The translations under genes and the position numbers were made by a program. Positions 5,905 to 7,005 of a stretch of DNA of 7,005 nt are shown here, piece after piece. Numbering within the stretch: the stretch's first letter is position 1; each line of letters begins with the position of its first letter. Origin of the DNA: Bacillota bacterium (GTDB taxonomy: Bacteria; Bacillota; Clostridia; Lachnospirales; Lachnospiraceae); assembly GCA_023387655.1 (NCBI GenBank), contig JAEWHR010000201.1, positions 1 to 7,005 of the forward strand, written 5' to 3'. Under the pieces are notes generated by a model that did not search any database, was not told the origin of the DNA, and saw nothing but the letters and a program-made list of their open reading frames with translations.

Positions 5905-7005
5905 TTATATATCAAACTGTTCTAAGGTCTTCATTAATTTATTTGCTTCACGAACCATCTCTTCCGATGTCTTATATAGATCTATCGCTGTTTCTGACTG
6001 GCTTCCGGTCTTTTCCCTTACCGATGTAGCAGAAGAAACGATTTCTTCAATCACTGCTGAAATATTCTCCATATCAGTCAATGATTCTTGCTTTTTATTT
6101 TGCATTTTATTTACTTGATTAAATATATTATGTATTATTAACATTAAATTCTTAGATTCCAATTTAAGTTCATCAAAGGAACCTTTTGTTTTTTGTACTG
6201 CCTGCTCTTGTGAGGTTATTATCTCATCCGCTAGTTCTGCACTCATCACTGCGGTGATAGTGTTTTGATTGATTTTATCAACGATTACTCTCACTTCATT
6301 GGTAGCTGCAATGGATTGTGCTGCTAGCTTCTTAATCTCTTCTGCTACTACCGTGAATCCACGCCCTGCCGCACCAGCCCTGGCTGCCTCGATAGAAGCA
6401 TTTAATGATAGAAGCGTAGTTTCATCTGCTATCTCATCGATTGTTTTTATTATCCGTCCTATCACACTGGATTGACTGTGAAGCTCCTTAATCGTCTCAA
6501 TCACTGTCTGTGTGATATGATTTGTTTTGGTCGCCTTTTCTCTTAATACCTCCATTTGATTCAGGCTTTCTTGTATGGATTCCATGGTTTTATCAGCTAT
6601 CTCTTGCATTTTCCTTGTACCATCATCTACTGAGCTAATCCAAGATGCCAAATCATCTAACTTATTCCTACAAGATACCGAATCCGATGCCTGGCTCGAC
6701 AGACCATCTTCAATATCAGTCATAGCACAAGAAATCTGACCCGTAGACTCTGCGAACATTTCTGATGACGCTGAAACCTTTACCGACATTGTTACTACTT
6801 GTTGGCTTACTGATTTCACCTCTAACAGTAGACTTTGAATACTATCCATCATACCGTTTAGATGCCCAGAAAGCTCCATAAACTCATCCTTATGTTTTCT
6901 ATGAAATCTTGTATTAATCTGCCCTTCGGCTATAGATCTCATGTTTGTTATCATGTGTTTCATAGAACTACTAATTCGAAGATAAATACTACCTCCAACA
7001 AGTAT
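5905..7005 (-). CDS. Methyl-accepting chemotaxis protein, C-terminal part (5' end outside the window)
   Basis: Chemoreceptor that passes ligand signals to the CheA/CheW kinase array. The reading frame stays open to the window edge, so 366 residues are visible and the sensor domain and first TM are missing. The visible part starts in the end of TM2 (ILVGGSIYL). A HAMP domain follows at about residues 12-62 (MRSIAEGQINTRF ... DEFMELSGHLNGM). The rest, from about 65 to 366, is the long helical-hairpin signalling domain. Its tip, near residues 188-219, reads EIADETTLLSLNASIEAARA and then GAAGRGFTVVAEEIKKLA, the MCP hallmark. Compared with the usual QTNLLALNA..EAARAGE, it has Glu195, Thr197, Ser200 and Ala212 at well-conserved places. 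No C-terminal CheR-tethering pentapeptide is present; the protein ends LEQFDI. It is followed by its own terminator. The first internal Met (6963) is not a credible start because HAMP and TM2 residues continue upstream. Confidence 0.95.
   Translation of the reverse strand: MLVGGSIYLRISSSMKHMITNMRSIAEGQINTRFHRKHKDEFMELSGHLNGMMDSIQSLLLEVKSVSQQVVTMSVKVSASSEMFAESTGQISCAMTDIEDGLSSQASDSVSCRNKLDDLASWISSVDDGTRKMQEIADKTMESIQESLNQMEVLREKATKTNHITQTVIETIKELHSQSSVIGRIIKTIDEIADETTLLSLNASIEAARAGAAGRGFTVVAEEIKKLAAQSIAATNEVRVIVDKINQNTITAVMSAELADEIITSQEQAVQKTKGSFDELKLESKNLMLIIHNIFNQVNKMQNKKQESLTDMENISAVIEEIVSSATSVREKTGSQSETAIDLYKTSEEMVREANKLMKTLEQFDI

Noticed and set aside
5873..6118. Open frames on the + strand opposite the chemoreceptor (5873-6118 and 6269-6475)
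   Set aside because: Antisense shadows of the signalling domain, one overlapping the terminator; no initiation signals.

Overview
The window is AT-rich DNA in which every gene I can support lies on the minus strand. It looks like a chromosomal segment of a low-GC Firmicute of class Clostridia, most likely Lachnospiraceae. The reasons are strong GGAGG-type Shine-Dalgarno sites, consensus sigma-A promoters, U-tract terminators, LRR_5 (BspA-like) surface proteins, a long two-lobed clostridial CDF transporter and a Firmicutes-type chemoreceptor. The family placement is inference from protein style; no species marker is present.

Layout in transcription order, right to left. (1) 7005-5905: the 3' part of a methyl-accepting chemotaxis protein gene (end of TM2, HAMP, signalling hairpin), open to the window edge and closed by a branched intrinsic terminator at 5841-5898. 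(2) 5596-5904: an intergenic stretch with a 23-bp tandem repeat array abutting and overlapping that terminator, then overlapping perfect inverted repeats that sit on a candidate extended -10 promoter. (3) 5595-4417: a cation diffusion facilitator transporter, probably a Mn(II) exporter, with a 14-bp perfect inverted repeat 3' of it at 4337-4382. (4) 4252-4067: a single tRNA-Gln(CUG) gene with its own consensus promoter and terminator. (5) 3975-3: a consensus promoter followed by two secreted LRR_5 proteins (712 and 563 aa) 13 nt apart, almost certainly one operon. Its 3' end lies at the window edge, so its terminator and any further genes are not visible.

The four protein genes have no common pathway. 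The LRR pair is probably cell-surface or secreted and used for binding, the CDF protein handles metal efflux, and the receptor feeds a chemotaxis array. The tRNA unit separates the CDF gene from the LRR operon, so these are at least four separate transcription units.

No mobile element, CRISPR array or known defence system is visible. The items most worth a second look are the unrecognised C-terminal domain of the 712-aa LRR protein, the repeat array whose core 8-mer also forms part of the terminator stem, the nested inverted repeats on the CDF promoter, and the unusual residues at the chemoreceptor hairpin tip.
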